DNA of 10,065 bases from Caulobacteraceae bacterium (GTDB taxonomy: Bacteria > Pseudomonadota > Alphaproteobacteria > Caulobacterales > Caulobacteraceae). This document shows, piece by piece, positions 1-6,773 of the stretch; positions within the stretch are counted from its first letter, which is position 1; each line of letters starts with the position of its first letter. The notes under the pieces are model-generated. The model was not told the DNA's origin, did no database searches, and saw nothing but the letters and a program-made list of their open reading frames with translations. The translations under genes and the position numbers were made by a program. The stretch is taken from the NCBI GenBank assembly GCA_028291305.1, contig JAQGII010000425.1, positions 1 through 10,065 of the forward strand, in the 5' to 3' direction.

Positions 1-908
1 CCCGGATCGCCGCCGACATCGCCGAGACCACGGCCTCGGTGATCCTCGACGCCGAGACGATGGACGATTTCCGCAGCATCCCGGAGTCCGACATCTTCGA
101 GTTGGAATACTGGTCGCTGGAGCAGGCCAAGCTCGGCAAGGGCAAGGAGAAGCCCCTCGCCCGCCAGGTGGCGGCGGTGACCGGCGGCGGCGGCGCCATC
201 GGCGCGGCCATCGCCCGCGCCTTCGCGGCGGAGGGGGCCGAGGTTGTGGTGCTGGACCGCGACCTGGCCTCGGCCCAGGCCGTCGCCCGCTCGGTCAAGG
301 GCCTGGCGCTGGCCTGCGACGTGACCGACGCGGCCCAGGTGCAGGCGGCCCTCGACCGGGTCGCCGAGGTCTACGGCGGGCTGGACATCCTGGTGTCCAA
401 CGCCGGGGCGGCCTTCACCGGCAAGATCGGGGAGGTGTCGGACAAGGTGCTGCGCTCGAGTTTCGAGCTGAACTTCTTCGCCCATCAGCACGCCGCCCAG
501 GCGGCGACGGCCATCATGCGCCGCCAGAACACCGGCGGGGCGCTGCTGTTCAACGCCTCCAAGCAGGCGGTCAATCCGGGTCCCAACTTCGGCCCCTACG
601 GCCTGCCCAAGGCCGCCACCATCGCCCTGGCCCGGCAGTATGCGGTCGAATACGGGGCGGACGGCATCCGCTCCAACGCCGTCAACGCCGACCGCATCCG
701 CTCGGGCCTGCTCACCGCTGCCATGGTCGCCGAACGCTCCCAGGCCCGCGGCCTCAGTGAGCGCGACTACATGGCCGGCAACCTGCTGGGCGAGGAAGTG
801 ACCGCCGATGACGTCGGCAGGGCCTTCGTCGCCCTGGCCCTGGCCGAGAAGACCACGGCGGCGGTGCTGACCGTGGACGGGGGCAATGTCGCGGCGGCGA
901 TGCGGTGA
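1..908 (+). CDS. Bifunctional aldolase/short-chain dehydrogenase, C-terminal part (5' end outside window)
   Basis: The frame is open from the first complete codon at base 3, so the gene begins upstream; a GTG at 39 is only an internal codon. The visible part is an NAD(P)-dependent short-chain dehydrogenase domain. It shows the glycine-rich TGGGGAIG nucleotide-binding turn (bases 180-203), a downstream SNAG motif, the catalytic Ser codon at 558-560, and YGLPK, with Tyr at 597-599 and Lys at 609-611; the Ser-Tyr spacing of 13 residues is normal. Before this domain lies a linker reading DIFELEYWSLEQAKLGK. From family knowledge, that linker joins the class II aldolase half to the dehydrogenase half in the RhaD-aldolase/alcohol-dehydrogenase type of fusion, which processes deoxy-sugar phosphates to lactaldehyde-type products. 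The aldolase half is not visible, so the fusion is inferred from the linker. The substrate is unknown. The protein should be cytosolic. It converges on the CAP gene. Confidence 0.9.
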   Translation, partial: RIAADIAETTASVILDAETMDDFRSIPESDIFELEYWSLEQAKLGKGKEKPLARQVAAVTGGGGAIGAAIARAFAAEGAEVVVLDRDLASAQAVARSVKGLALACDVTDAAQVQAALDRVAEVYGGLDILVSNAGAAFTGKIGEVSDKVLRSSFELNFFAHQHAAQAATAIMRRQNTGGALLFNASKQAVNPGPNFGPYGLPKAATIALARQYAVEYGADGIRSNAVNADRIRSGLLTAAMVAERSQARGLSERDYMAGNLLGEEVTADDVGRAFVALALAEKTTAAVLTVDGGNVAAAMR

Positions 909-915
909 TCCGCTT

Positions 916-985
916 GCTCTAACACTTTGATTTAGGGCCTTTTTGTCCGGTTAAAATGATTCCATTTGAACCGGAAAGGCTCTAG
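916..985. repeat. Compound intergenic palindrome, possible two-way terminator or dispersed repeat
   Basis: Two stem-loops lie side by side in a gap that is less GC-rich than the coding DNA around it. The first pairs GCTCTAA (916-922) with TTAGGGC (932-938), with one G-T type mismatch. The second pairs CCGGTTAAAATG (947-958) with CATTTGAACCGG (963-974), 12 bp with one mismatch and a 4-base loop. Its lower part continues imperfectly, with GGCC and T-rich bases around 936-946 facing AAAGGC at 975-980. The block ends in GCTCTAG (979-985), echoing the GCTCTAA at its start. The run of five T residues at 940-944 lies inside the element. The position between two converging genes fits transcription termination. 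The symmetrical design also fits the short dispersed palindromes common in alphaproteobacterial genomes. Only one copy is in this window. Confidence 0.55.
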
Positions 986-1587
986 CGGCGAACCATCGCG
1001 CCGGCGAAATCGATGACGCACATGGCACCGTACTGACTGTGGCGTCCGCAGCCGACGCCGGCAAGCTGGTAGGCGGGTCCGAAGATGTTGTTGCGGTGGC
1101 CGCGGTTGGGCACCCCGCTGTCGACGATCAGCTGGCGCACGACATCGCGCGGCGTCCGGTAGCCGTAGGAGATGTCCTCCGCCGCCAGGCCGGCCCAGAC
1201 CCCGTGCCGGTGCAGCCGCTCGCTCAAGGGCGCGCCGTCCGGGCCCAGGTGGCCGAAGCCGCCGGTCTGTCCCTGCGCCTGGGCATGATCCACGGCGGCG
1301 GCGACAAGCCCGGGATTTGAGCGCAGGGGCGGCAGCGGCTGCTGCGATCTCAGGAAATCGACCGCTTCCTCCAAGGCGTAGGGATCCTCGTCGGCGAAGC
1401 CGGAGGCGGCCGAGCGGGCGGACGCGACTTCACGCTCGAGCACGCGGGCGTATTCGGCCGGCCGGGTCCTGGCGAAATTGAGTTCTGCGAGGATGCCGTC
1501 GCCGATTGTCGCCGCCCGGGCGCTATGACCGAGCAAGACCGATGAGCACGCGACAGCCGCGCCTGCGAGCCAAGAACGCTTGTCCAT
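982..1587 (-). CDS. Exported CAP/SCP-domain protein (YkwD-like)
   Basis: The product has 201 residues. An N-terminal signal peptide with basic start (MDKR), a hydrophobic core and an Ala-Arg-Ala site near residue 25 predicts export to the periplasm or outside. The rest is a CAP (CRISP/antigen 5/PR-1) domain: an opening helix with Asn37, Arg40 and Pro43 in the usual N-x-x-R-x-x-P pattern, then His113 (GFGHLG), Glu137 (AAEDIS) and His164 (GHRNNIF), which match the conserved cavity residues of the family. Cys180 and Cys190 could form a disulfide. Bacterial CAP proteins are often secreted, and their biochemical role is mostly unsettled, so no substrate is assigned. The start is supported by the signal peptide; the ribosome site is weak (an AGGT about 8 bases upstream). 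The TAG stop lies inside the palindromic element ending at 985. The gene is divergent from the next one. Confidence 0.87.
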   Translation of the reverse strand: MDKRSWLAGAAVACSSVLLGHSARAATIGDGILAELNFARTRPAEYARVLEREVASARSAASGFADEDPYALEEAVDFLRSQQPLPPLRSNPGLVAAAVDHAQAQGQTGGFGHLGPDGAPLSERLHRHGVWAGLAAEDISYGYRTPRDVVRQLIVDSGVPNRGHRNNIFGPAYQLAGVGCGRHSQYGAMCVIDFAGAMVRR

Positions 1588-1631
1588 TCGGATACCTAAG
1601 CCATAACGCCCCCGCAGCGTGCGCCGACACC

Positions 1632-1733
1632 AACCTCAGCAATATGGCCTCATCGAGTCCCGAGCGGCGGCCCCGCGGCGGTGTCTTCAGCGGCGGTATT
1701 CCACCGAGGTAGGATGTAGGTCGTGCTGAGGTT
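1632..1733. promoter_or_regulatory. 10-bp inverted repeat in the divergent intergenic region
   Basis: AACCTCAGCA (1632-1641) and its exact reverse complement TGCTGAGGTT (1724-1733) sit in the 161-bp gap between the CAP gene and the small gene at 1749. Read on each gene's own coding strand, both genes have the same TGCTGAGGTT upstream: roughly 45-54 bases before the CAP start and 16-25 bases before the start at 1749. This could be a shared operator or a leader element. The distances differ, and no convincing -35/-10 pair is visible, so the function is inference. Confidence 0.35.
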
Positions 1734-1748
1734 AAAGCGGAGCCGGCG

Positions 1749-2183
1749 ATGTCGAGCATAACTGACCCTTTCGACCAGCCGGACGCGGCATGGACGTTGC
1801 TCGACCTGACCTGGGCAACGCTTGTTCCGGACTGGGCCAGGCTTTCGCCTCCCATCGCCATCTCGCTGGACGCGGCGCCCCAATACGGCTTCGCAGCGAT
1901 CTCTAGCCCGCTGCCGGGTCCGGGGCGCTGGGACATCCGGTTGCGGCTTGGACCGACTACGGGCGAGATGCGACTGGTGACCTGCGACCCCAATGGTCAG
2001 CGGCGCGAGCCGCGCACCGATCTGTTTCCCCAGGGCGCGGGCGCAACGGTGCTCGCTTCGATGGACGTGCCCGCTGACTTCAGCGATATGTGCCTGGTGA
2101 TTCAAAAGCGCGACGACGGGCCCGGCTCCGTGGTTATCGAGGGTGTGGATATCCAGCCGGCCAAGGGGACGGGGAGTCTTTAG
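1749..2183 (+). CDS. Small probable beta-rich protein of unknown function
   Basis: The product has 144 residues, with no signal peptide and no membrane segment. The start is supported by GGAG at 1739-1742, six bases before the ATG. I do not recognise a named family. The N-terminal 35 residues are rich in Trp (15, 22, 29). From about residue 57 the sequence alternates hydrophobic and polar residues in strand-like runs (WDIRLRL, MRLVT, TVLASMDV, MCLVIQK, VVIEGVDI), suggesting a small beta-sandwich. This segment resembles the last 85 or so residues of the giant protein encoded at 6844-9957: a G-x-W/Y strand, a GAG-x-x-V turn, then an I/L-rich strand ending in Lys and a closing I-x-x-V/L-D/A-I/L strand. 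That relation was judged by eye. The gene is followed after 52 bases by the FkbM methyltransferase gene and is probably co-transcribed, so a part in the same glycan-related process is plausible. Partner or ligand is unknown. Confidence 0.72.
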   Translation: MSSITDPFDQPDAAWTLLDLTWATLVPDWARLSPPIAISLDAAPQYGFAAISSPLPGPGRWDIRLRLGPTTGEMRLVTCDPNGQRREPRTDLFPQGAGATVLASMDVPADFSDMCLVIQKRDDGPGSVVIEGVDIQPAKGTGSL

Positions 2184-2226
2184 CACTATAATCGCCCGTC
2201 GCCCCACAGGTGGCGAACCGAGCATT

Positions 2227-2230
2227 GGAG
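2227..2230 (+). promoter_or_regulatory. Ribosome binding site fixing the FkbM start at GTG 2236
   Basis: GGAG is placed five bases before GTG 2236. The alternative upstream ATG at 2143 lies inside the preceding gene, with no comparable site, and would add a 31-residue Arg/Gly-rich stretch unlike the rest of the protein. TTG codons at 2239 and 2242 are further candidates, less well spaced. Confidence 0.6.
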
Positions 2231-2235
2231 CGTGT

Positions 2236-3243
2236 GTGTTGTTGGCAGGGAAGTGGAGCCATCTGAAGCAACGTCTCAAAGCGTCGTTGAAAGAGGCGGG
2301 CGGCAGCGACGTCCTAGTGGCTCGACTCGATGCCGTCGACGGGAGCCTTCACGCCCGCCTAGATGCGGTCGAGCGCGACCTGGATCGCCGCCTCCTCGAT
2401 ATCGAGCAGAAGATCAGCACCGTCCAATACTTCAGCCACGGCTCGCGGGCGACGTATGTCGGCAACAATCGGGTTCTTGTGAAGATCGTCGTTGGCGGAG
2501 CCAACATCGCCTATTTCGTCGAGGCCGATGATCGCTTGATCAGTCCGTGGTTCATCGTGACCGGGGGCTACGAGACGGACTTGACGTCATATTTCCTGCG
2601 GGAGCTGAAACCGGACAGTCACTGCATCGATGTCGGCTCCAATTTTGGGTACTTCACCTGCCTGCTCGCCCGCTTCTGCCCCAACGGTCGGGTGATCGGC
2701 ATTGAGGCGGACCAGCATGTGTTTGAAATCGCCCGCGACAACGTCCACATCAATGGGTTTGGCGGGCACGCCAACATTGTCCACGCCGCGGCTACGGACA
2801 GCGAAGGCGAGGTGACGCTGCATCGCCGGGTCACGCGATCCGGATGCACGAGCATCACCAAAGTCTGGGAGTCCTATACCCAGATTTTGGGAGAGCCGTC
2901 GCCGGAGCGCTTTACGGTCAAAGGGGTGCGGATAGATGACTTGGCGGGCCAGATGAGTGGCCGGGTGGATTTCATGAAGATCGATGTGGAGGGCGCCGAA
3001 CCGCTGGTCTTCGAGGGGGCCCGCGACACGATCGCGGCCAACCCCCAATTGAGCATCGTGATGGAATGGTCGCCGGGGCAGATTCGGGACGCGGGGTTCG
3101 ACATTCCGACCTTCCTGGGCGTCTTGGACGGAATGGGGCTGCGTCCTTACGAGATCCAGCATGACAAGGTCGCGCCCCTGTCCTTCGACGAGGTGTCCAA
3201 TTCCCCATATCGCGCAGGTATCGTGCTCAAGAGAGGGGCCTAG
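2236..3243 (+). CDS. FkbM-family SAM-dependent methyltransferase with N-terminal coiled coil
   Basis: From GTG 2236 the product has 335 residues. After a short amphipathic start, residues 29-61 form three consecutive 11-residue units (ARLDAV.., ARLDAV.., RRLLDI..), a pattern typical of a coiled coil. The methyltransferase domain follows. HCIDVGSNFGYFT (129-141) is the SAM-binding motif I. GIEAD (155-159) carries the acidic ribose-binding residue. DFMKIDVEGAE (245-255) is the FkbM hallmark, with a following hydrophobic helix. FkbM-family enzymes O-methylate natural products or sugars, and many occur in surface-polysaccharide and glycoprotein loci; the acceptor here is not known. The coiled coil may mediate oligomerisation or docking to a partner. 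The gene probably shares a transcript with the small gene upstream. Base composition is notably lower in GC than the flanks (for instance 31 G/C in bases 2701-2760). It converges with the ABC gene. Confidence 0.9.
   Translation: MLLAGKWSHLKQRLKASLKEAGGSDVLVARLDAVDGSLHARLDAVERDLDRRLLDIEQKISTVQYFSHGSRATYVGNNRVLVKIVVGGANIAYFVEADDRLISPWFIVTGGYETDLTSYFLRELKPDSHCIDVGSNFGYFTCLLARFCPNGRVIGIEADQHVFEIARDNVHINGFGGHANIVHAAATDSEGEVTLHRRVTRSGCTSITKVWESYTQILGEPSPERFTVKGVRIDDLAGQMSGRVDFMKIDVEGAEPLVFEGARDTIAANPQLSIVMEWSPGQIRDAGFDIPTFLGVLDGMGLRPYEIQHDKVAPLSFDEVSNSPYRAGIVLKRGA
2320..2418 (+). repeat. Three 33-base in-frame units encoding an 11-residue coiled-coil repeat
   Basis: Units at 2320-2352, 2353-2385 and 2386-2418 encode ARLDAVDGSLH, ARLDAVERDLD and RRLLDIEQKIS. 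The first two share ARLDAV exactly; the third keeps the hydrophobic spacing. The DNA has diverged at third positions, so this looks like an old duplication or selection for hendecad structure rather than a recent tandem expansion. Confidence 0.6.
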
Positions 3244-3244
3244 T

Positions 3245-3261
3245 CGCCGCGGACCGCGGCG
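3245..3261. terminator. Short GC hairpin between converging genes
   Basis: CGCCGCG (3245-3251) pairs perfectly with CGCGGCG (3255-3261) around a 3-base loop. It occupies the 24-base gap between the FkbM and ABC stop codons. There is no T-run on either side, so it is not a classic intrinsic terminator. It could stall polymerase or protect 3' ends, but short GC palindromes are frequent at this base composition. Confidence 0.3.
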
Positions 3262-3267
3262 CCGCCC

Positions 3268-5085
3268 CTAGGCCTCCTCGAACTCGGCCACGAAATGGCC
3301 GGGCTCGATCTCCTTCAGCTCGGGCGCGGCGAAGGGGGCGTTGGCGTCGACCGGTGCGCGCGAGGGCAGGAAGCGGAAGGCGCTCCTGGGGTCCAGCGGG
3401 CTGGGCGGCTCGCCGGTGATCCTGACCCGCTGGCGGCTGCGCTCGATGGCCGGGTCGGGGATCGGGGCGGCGGACAGCAGGGCGCGGGTATAGGGGTGGC
3501 GCGGGTGGGCGTAGAGCTGCTCGCGCGAGGCCTGCTCCATCACCCGCCCGAGGTAGAGCACCATCACCCGGTGGCTGATCTCGCGCACCACCGCCAGGTC
3601 GTGGCTGATGAACAGCATGGCCATGCCCAGCCGCTTCTGCAGGCCGATCAGCAGGTCGATGATCTGGGCGCGCACCGAGACGTCCAGCGCCGACACCGCC
3701 TCGTCGCAGATCACCAGGGCCGGGTTCAGGATCATGGCGCGGGCGATGCCGACCCGCTGGTTCTGGCCGCCCGAGAGCTCGTGCGGGTAGCGGTTGATCA
3801 GCGAGGGGTCGAGCTCGACGTCGGCCATCATCCGCCGCGCCAGCTCCTCACGCTCGACGCGGGTCAGCAGCGGATGGTGCACCCGCAGCGGCTCGCCGAT
3901 GGAGTCGCCGACGGTCATGCGCGGATCGAGGCTGGCCAGGGGGTCCTGGAAGACGATCTGCAGGTCCTTGCGCGCCGCCTGCAGAGCCTTGCCGTGGGCC
4001 TTGGTGATGTCGCGGCCGAGGATGGTCACCGCCCCGGCCGAGGGCGGGATCAGGTTGAGGACGGCCCGCGCCAGGGTCGACTTGCCCGATCCGCTTTCGC
4101 CGACCACGCCCAGGGTCTCGCTCCGGCGCAGACGGATATCCACCCCGTCCACCGCCCGTAGCTGGACCGGCCGGCCGAAGGCGCCGTGGCGGACGGGGAA
4201 CCACACCTTCACGTCCCTGGCCTCGACGACCACCGGCGAGTCCGCCGGGACCGGGTCCAGGGTCGGCCGGCCGCCGCGGTCGTCGCGGTCCAGCCGGGGG
4301 ATGGCCTCCAGCAGGGCCCGCGTATAGGGCGCGTCGGGGGCGGCGAAGATGTGCTCCACCCCGCCCTCCTCAACATAGCCGCCGTTCTTCATCACGCAGA
4401 CGCGGTCAGCGATGCGGGCGATCACGCCCATGTCGTGGGTGATCAGCACCATGGCGGCGCCGGTCTCGCGTTTCAGCTCGGCCATCAGGTCGAGGATCTC
4501 GGCCTGCACGGTGACGTCCAGCGCCGTGGTCGGTTCGTCGGCGATCAGCAGCTGGGGCCCCGGCGCCATGGCCGCGGCGATCATCACGCGCTGACGCATG
4601 CCGCCGCTGAGCTCGTGCGGATACTGGTCCAGGCGCCGCGCGGCGTCCGGGATGCGCACCCGCGACAACCATTCGCGGGCCCTCGCCCGGGCCTCGCCCG
4701 GCGACAGCTTCAGGTGGCGGCGCAGGGGCTCGGCGATCTGCTCGCCGATCTTGACGTGGGGGGTGAGGGCGGTGAGCGGGTCCTGGAAGATCATCGCCAT
4801 CTTCGAGCCGCGGAAGCGATTCAGCGCGGCGGGCTTGAGGCCCAGCAGCTCCTGGCCGTGGAAGCGCACCGAGCCCTCCGCAGCGCCGTTCTGCGCCAGC
4901 AGGCCCATCACCGCCATGAAGGTCTGGCTCTTGCCCGAGCCGCTTTCGCCGACCACGCCCAGGCATTCGCCGCGTTCGATGGCCAGGGACACGCCGCGCA
5001 CCGCCTCGACCAGCCCGTCGGGGGTGGAGAAGCGCACCTTCAGGTCGTCGATGGCCAGGACGGGACCGCCGGTTGCGGGCGTCAC
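3268..5085 (-). CDS. Double-ATPase ABC transporter protein, peptide/nickel type (GsiA-like)
   Basis: From GTG 5085 the product has 605 residues with two complete nucleotide-binding domains. The first has Walker A GESGSGKS (46-53), Q-loop Gln101, signature LSGGMRQR (159-166), Walker B with LLIADEP up to 185, and switch His217. The second has Walker [10 protein letters not shown] (329-337), Q-loop Gln380, signature LSGGQNQR (437-444), and Walker B VICDEA with SALD to 468, followed by an ISHD switch. Each half ends in the YTRALL segment ([11 protein letters not shown] and [12 protein letters not shown]) typical of oligopeptide/dipeptide importers. Length and layout match fused DppD-DppF-type proteins such as GsiA. 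It should power uptake of peptides or similar solutes at the inner membrane. No permease or binding-protein gene is visible. The start overlaps the hydrolase stop as GTGA, implying translational coupling. The reading frame stays open far upstream only because it is antisense-like through the hydrolase gene. Confidence 0.94.
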   Translation of the reverse strand: MTPATGGPVLAIDDLKVRFSTPDGLVEAVRGVSLAIERGECLGVVGESGSGKSQTFMAVMGLLAQNGAAEGSVRFHGQELLGLKPAALNRFRGSKMAMIFQDPLTALTPHVKIGEQIAEPLRRHLKLSPGEARARAREWLSRVRIPDAARRLDQYPHELSGGMRQRVMIAAAMAPGPQLLIADEPTTALDVTVQAEILDLMAELKRETGAAMVLITHDMGVIARIADRVCVMKNGGYVEEGGVEHIFAAPDAPYTRALLEAIPRLDRDDRGGRPTLDPVPADSPVVVEARDVKVWFPVRHGAFGRPVQLRAVDGVDIRLRRSETLGVVGESGSGKSTLARAVLNLIPPSAGAVTILGRDITKAHGKALQAARKDLQIVFQDPLASLDPRMTVGDSIGEPLRVHHPLLTRVEREELARRMMADVELDPSLINRYPHELSGGQNQRVGIARAMILNPALVICDEAVSALDVSVRAQIIDLLIGLQKRLGMAMLFISHDLAVVREISHRVMVLYLGRVMEQASREQLYAHPRHPYTRALLSAAPIPDPAIERSRQRVRITGEPPSPLDPRSAFRFLPSRAPVDANAPFAAPELKEIEPGHFVAEFEEA

Positions 5086-5999
5086 GGCGCGGCTTTCAAC
5101 AGGGCGTCGATGGCGGCCAGAGCCTCGGGCTCGTCCAGCATCGGCGCGTGGCCGACATCCGCCACCTCCGCATAGGCCATGTCCGGCGCCGCCTCGCGCA
5201 TGCGCCCGGCGATGTCGGGCGACAGCAGGTCGGAGGCGCCCCCGCGGATGGTCAGCAGGGGCGCCTTGGCCAGGCCCTTGAACAGCGGCCATAGGTCGGG
5301 CGGCGGCGGGGGCTCCTCGCCGGGCTTCGGGTCCGGCTTCTTGAACGCCTGGGAGATGCCGGGGTCGTAGTCGAGCGCCGGTCGGCCGTCCTGCTCGGTG
5401 AAGATGCGGCGGGCGAAGGCCCTCCAGTCGTCGGCGCCATAGGCAGGGAAGGCGGTCCGGTTCAGGCGCTCGGCATAGGCCGCCGCCGCATCCCAGTCGG
5501 TGATGGGCGGGCCGCCGCCGACATAGCCGCCGATGCGGGCCAGGCCCTCGGCCGCCAGCTCCGGCCCCACGTCGTTGAGCACGGCGGCGGCGACGGCGGC
5601 GGGGCGCAAGGCCGAGACCACCATGGTGATCAGCCCGCCCATGCTGGTGCCGATGAACACGGCCCTGGCGATGGCCAGGGCGTCCATCAGGGCCAGGATG
5701 TCGCCGGCATAAACCGGCGGGGCATAGTGGCTGGGATCCGGGTCCCAGGCCGAACCGCCACGCCCGCGCACGTCCACCGCCAGCACCCGGCGCGCCCCCC
5801 CGGACTGCCGGCCGGCGGCCAGGCGCGGGGCGAGGTCTTCGAAATCGCGGGCGTTGCGGGTCAGGCCGTGGATGCAGATCACCGGCGCGCGGGCGGGGCC
5901 GGAGGCCGCCGAATAGTCGCGGGCGTGGAGCGCCAGCCCGTCGGGCGCGGTCCAGAACCGGTCGGCGAACGGGGTCGTGGGGAACTGGACGTCGGTCAT
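5082..5999 (-). CDS. Alpha/beta-hydrolase fold enzyme
   Basis: The product has 305 residues, with no signal peptide, so it is probably cytosolic. Fold landmarks appear in order: the oxyanion-hole HG at 44-45 (IHGLTRN); DVRGRGGS (76-83) typical of this fold; the nucleophile elbow GTSMGG with Ser119; Asp257 in a GGASDLLS segment; and His284 in [11 protein letters not shown]. The triad Ser119-Asp257-His284 is complete, so an active hydrolase is expected. The closest general resemblance is to epoxide-hydrolase/esterase-like members; the substrate cannot be read from sequence. A GEEPPPPP stretch precedes the last part of the core and may be a loop in the cap region. Its stop overlaps the start of the ABC gene, and 58 bases separate it from the exported-protein gene upstream. 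No clear ribosome site precedes the ATG; a small hairpin sits there instead. Confidence 0.92.
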   Translation of the reverse strand: MTDVQFPTTPFADRFWTAPDGLALHARDYSAASGPARAPVICIHGLTRNARDFEDLAPRLAAGRQSGGARRVLAVDVRGRGGSAWDPDPSHYAPPVYAGDILALMDALAIARAVFIGTSMGGLITMVVSALRPAAVAAAVLNDVGPELAAEGLARIGGYVGGGPPITDWDAAAAYAERLNRTAFPAYGADDWRAFARRIFTEQDGRPALDYDPGISQAFKKPDPKPGEEPPPPPDLWPLFKGLAKAPLLTIRGGASDLLSPDIAGRMREAAPDMAYAEVADVGHAPMLDEPEALAAIDALLKAAP

Positions 6000-6003
6000 T
6001 GCA

Positions 6004-6019
6004 GCCGCATCTTTGCGGC
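6004..6019 (-). promoter_or_regulatory. Hairpin just before the hydrolase start
   Basis: GCCGCA (6004-6009) pairs with TGCGGC (6014-6019) around a 4-base loop. It ends four bases upstream of the hydrolase ATG, where a ribosome site would be expected, and no GGAG-like site is seen. It could reduce initiation unless ribosomes arrive from the upstream gene. It may also be chance in GC-rich DNA. Confidence 0.25.
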
Positions 6020-6057
6020 ATCCAGGGCGCGTGGCCAGCGCAAAGCGCGGCGGCCGC

Positions 6058-6588
6058 CTAGTGGTTGGCGTCGAAGCGTTGCTTGAGCAGCTGTTGCTCG
6101 GTCAGGGGCTGGGGCGCGGCGGGTCCCCAGGCCTTGTGGTAGTTGGAGACGATGTCCCCGAGGTTCAGGTTGCGCGAGACCAGGGTCTGCTTGTAGCGGC
6201 GCAGGCAGGCGGCGTCCTTGGATGTCTCCAGCAGCGGGTCGGCCGCCACCGGCCGCCAGGCCGAAGCCGCGGGCTCGCTGGCCAGGGCCACGTCCTTGGC
6301 GTCGGCATAGCCCACAGAGACCACGCGCCAGCGCTCGCCCTGGCATTCAAATTCGAGGCGCTGCTTCATCAGGGCCGCGACCTTGTCGCCGAAGGGGGCG
6401 CCCGCCAGGGGCGCGGAGATCAGGGTGATCTGGGCGGTGTCGATGCCTTCCTGGTGGATGTCCCCCAGGTCCAGCGCCTTGAACCCCTGGTCGTCGGCCG
6501 CCAGCATCAGATAGGGACGCGCCTGCGCCTGCGAGGCCATCGCCAGCCCCGCCGCCAAAGCCGCCATGGCTGCCAGCTTGCCGTTCAT
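6058..6588 (-). CDS. Exported small protein, possibly surface-adhesin-E-like
   Basis: The product has 176 residues. Residues 1-23 form a clear signal peptide (MNGK start, Ala/Leu/Met-rich core, AQA cleavage site before Arg24). The mature part of about 150 residues has no further membrane segment. It has two cysteines, Cys82 (EFECQGERW) and Cys128 (DAACLRRY), that could pair in the periplasm. The order of features (a strand with a LDLGDI segment, a long middle, E-x-C followed by a strand with Tyr94, a WRPV segment at 111-114, then a Cys in a C-terminal helix) recalls the surface-adhesin-E-like fold of small secreted bacterial proteins, but this is pattern memory and not secure. The start is supported by the signal peptide and a GGAG about 10 bases upstream. 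It is the first gene of the minus-strand cluster with the hydrolase and ABC ATPase. Function is unknown. Confidence 0.78.
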   Translation of the reverse strand: MNGKLAAMAALAAGLAMASQAQARPYLMLAADDQGFKALDLGDIHQEGIDTAQITLISAPLAGAPFGDKVAALMKQRLEFECQGERWRVVSVGYADAKDVALASEPAASAWRPVAADPLLETSKDAACLRRYKQTLVSRNLNLGDIVSNYHKAWGPAAPQPLTEQQLLKQRFDANH

Positions 6589-6730
6589 CGTGCGGCGACT
6601 CCGTCAAAGGCGATCCGGCGGGCCGCCGGAAGGCGCGGCCTTGCGGCCGAGTTCCGCTCCTACAATAGCCGCCCCGCCGAATAAAGGGCAGGGCCCGGTA
6701 ATAGGGCGCAGTGCAGCGGCGAGGTTTGTC

Positions 6731-6758
6731 TTGCGCTTTACGAGTCGCCCGCTAAACC
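6731..6758 (+). promoter_or_regulatory. Candidate housekeeping promoter for the giant glycosyltransferase gene
   Basis: TTGCGC (6731-6736), a 14-base spacer, then GCTAAACC (6751-6758). From established knowledge the Caulobacter housekeeping promoter reads about TTGACGS, 10-14 bases, GCTANAWC. The -10 part here matches all but one defined position; the -35 part keeps the TTG. A start site near 6765 would give a leader of roughly 80 bases. Confidence 0.42.
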
Positions 6759-6773
6759 CCGGCAGTAGGACGA

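Noticed and set aside
39..41. GTG 39 as start of a stand-alone 289-residue dehydrogenase
   Set aside because: The frame is open to the window edge, and the residues before the dehydrogenase domain match the linker of aldolase/dehydrogenase fusions.
2187..2192. Perfect TATAAT between the small gene and the FkbM gene
   Set aside because: No -35 element lies at the right distance, and this lineage appears to use a different -10 consensus. It is likely chance in a lower-GC gap.
1523..2279. Minus-strand frames of 156 and 209 codons across the small gene
   Set aside because: Neither shows a motif. The plus-strand gene has a good ribosome site and strand-like hydrophobic periodicity.
3295..5281. 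Plus-strand frames of 288, 329 and 227 codons across the ABC gene
   Set aside because: They are complementary to two intact ATPase domains and have shadow-like composition (runs of Gly, Val, Asp, Gln, Arg).
5086..6021. The ABC frame stays open upstream to 6021, giving a 917-residue frame
   Set aside because: The extra 312 residues are Arg/Pro/Gly-rich and lie in another frame of the hydrolase gene, which has a full catalytic triad. The ABC domain begins naturally at GTG 5085.
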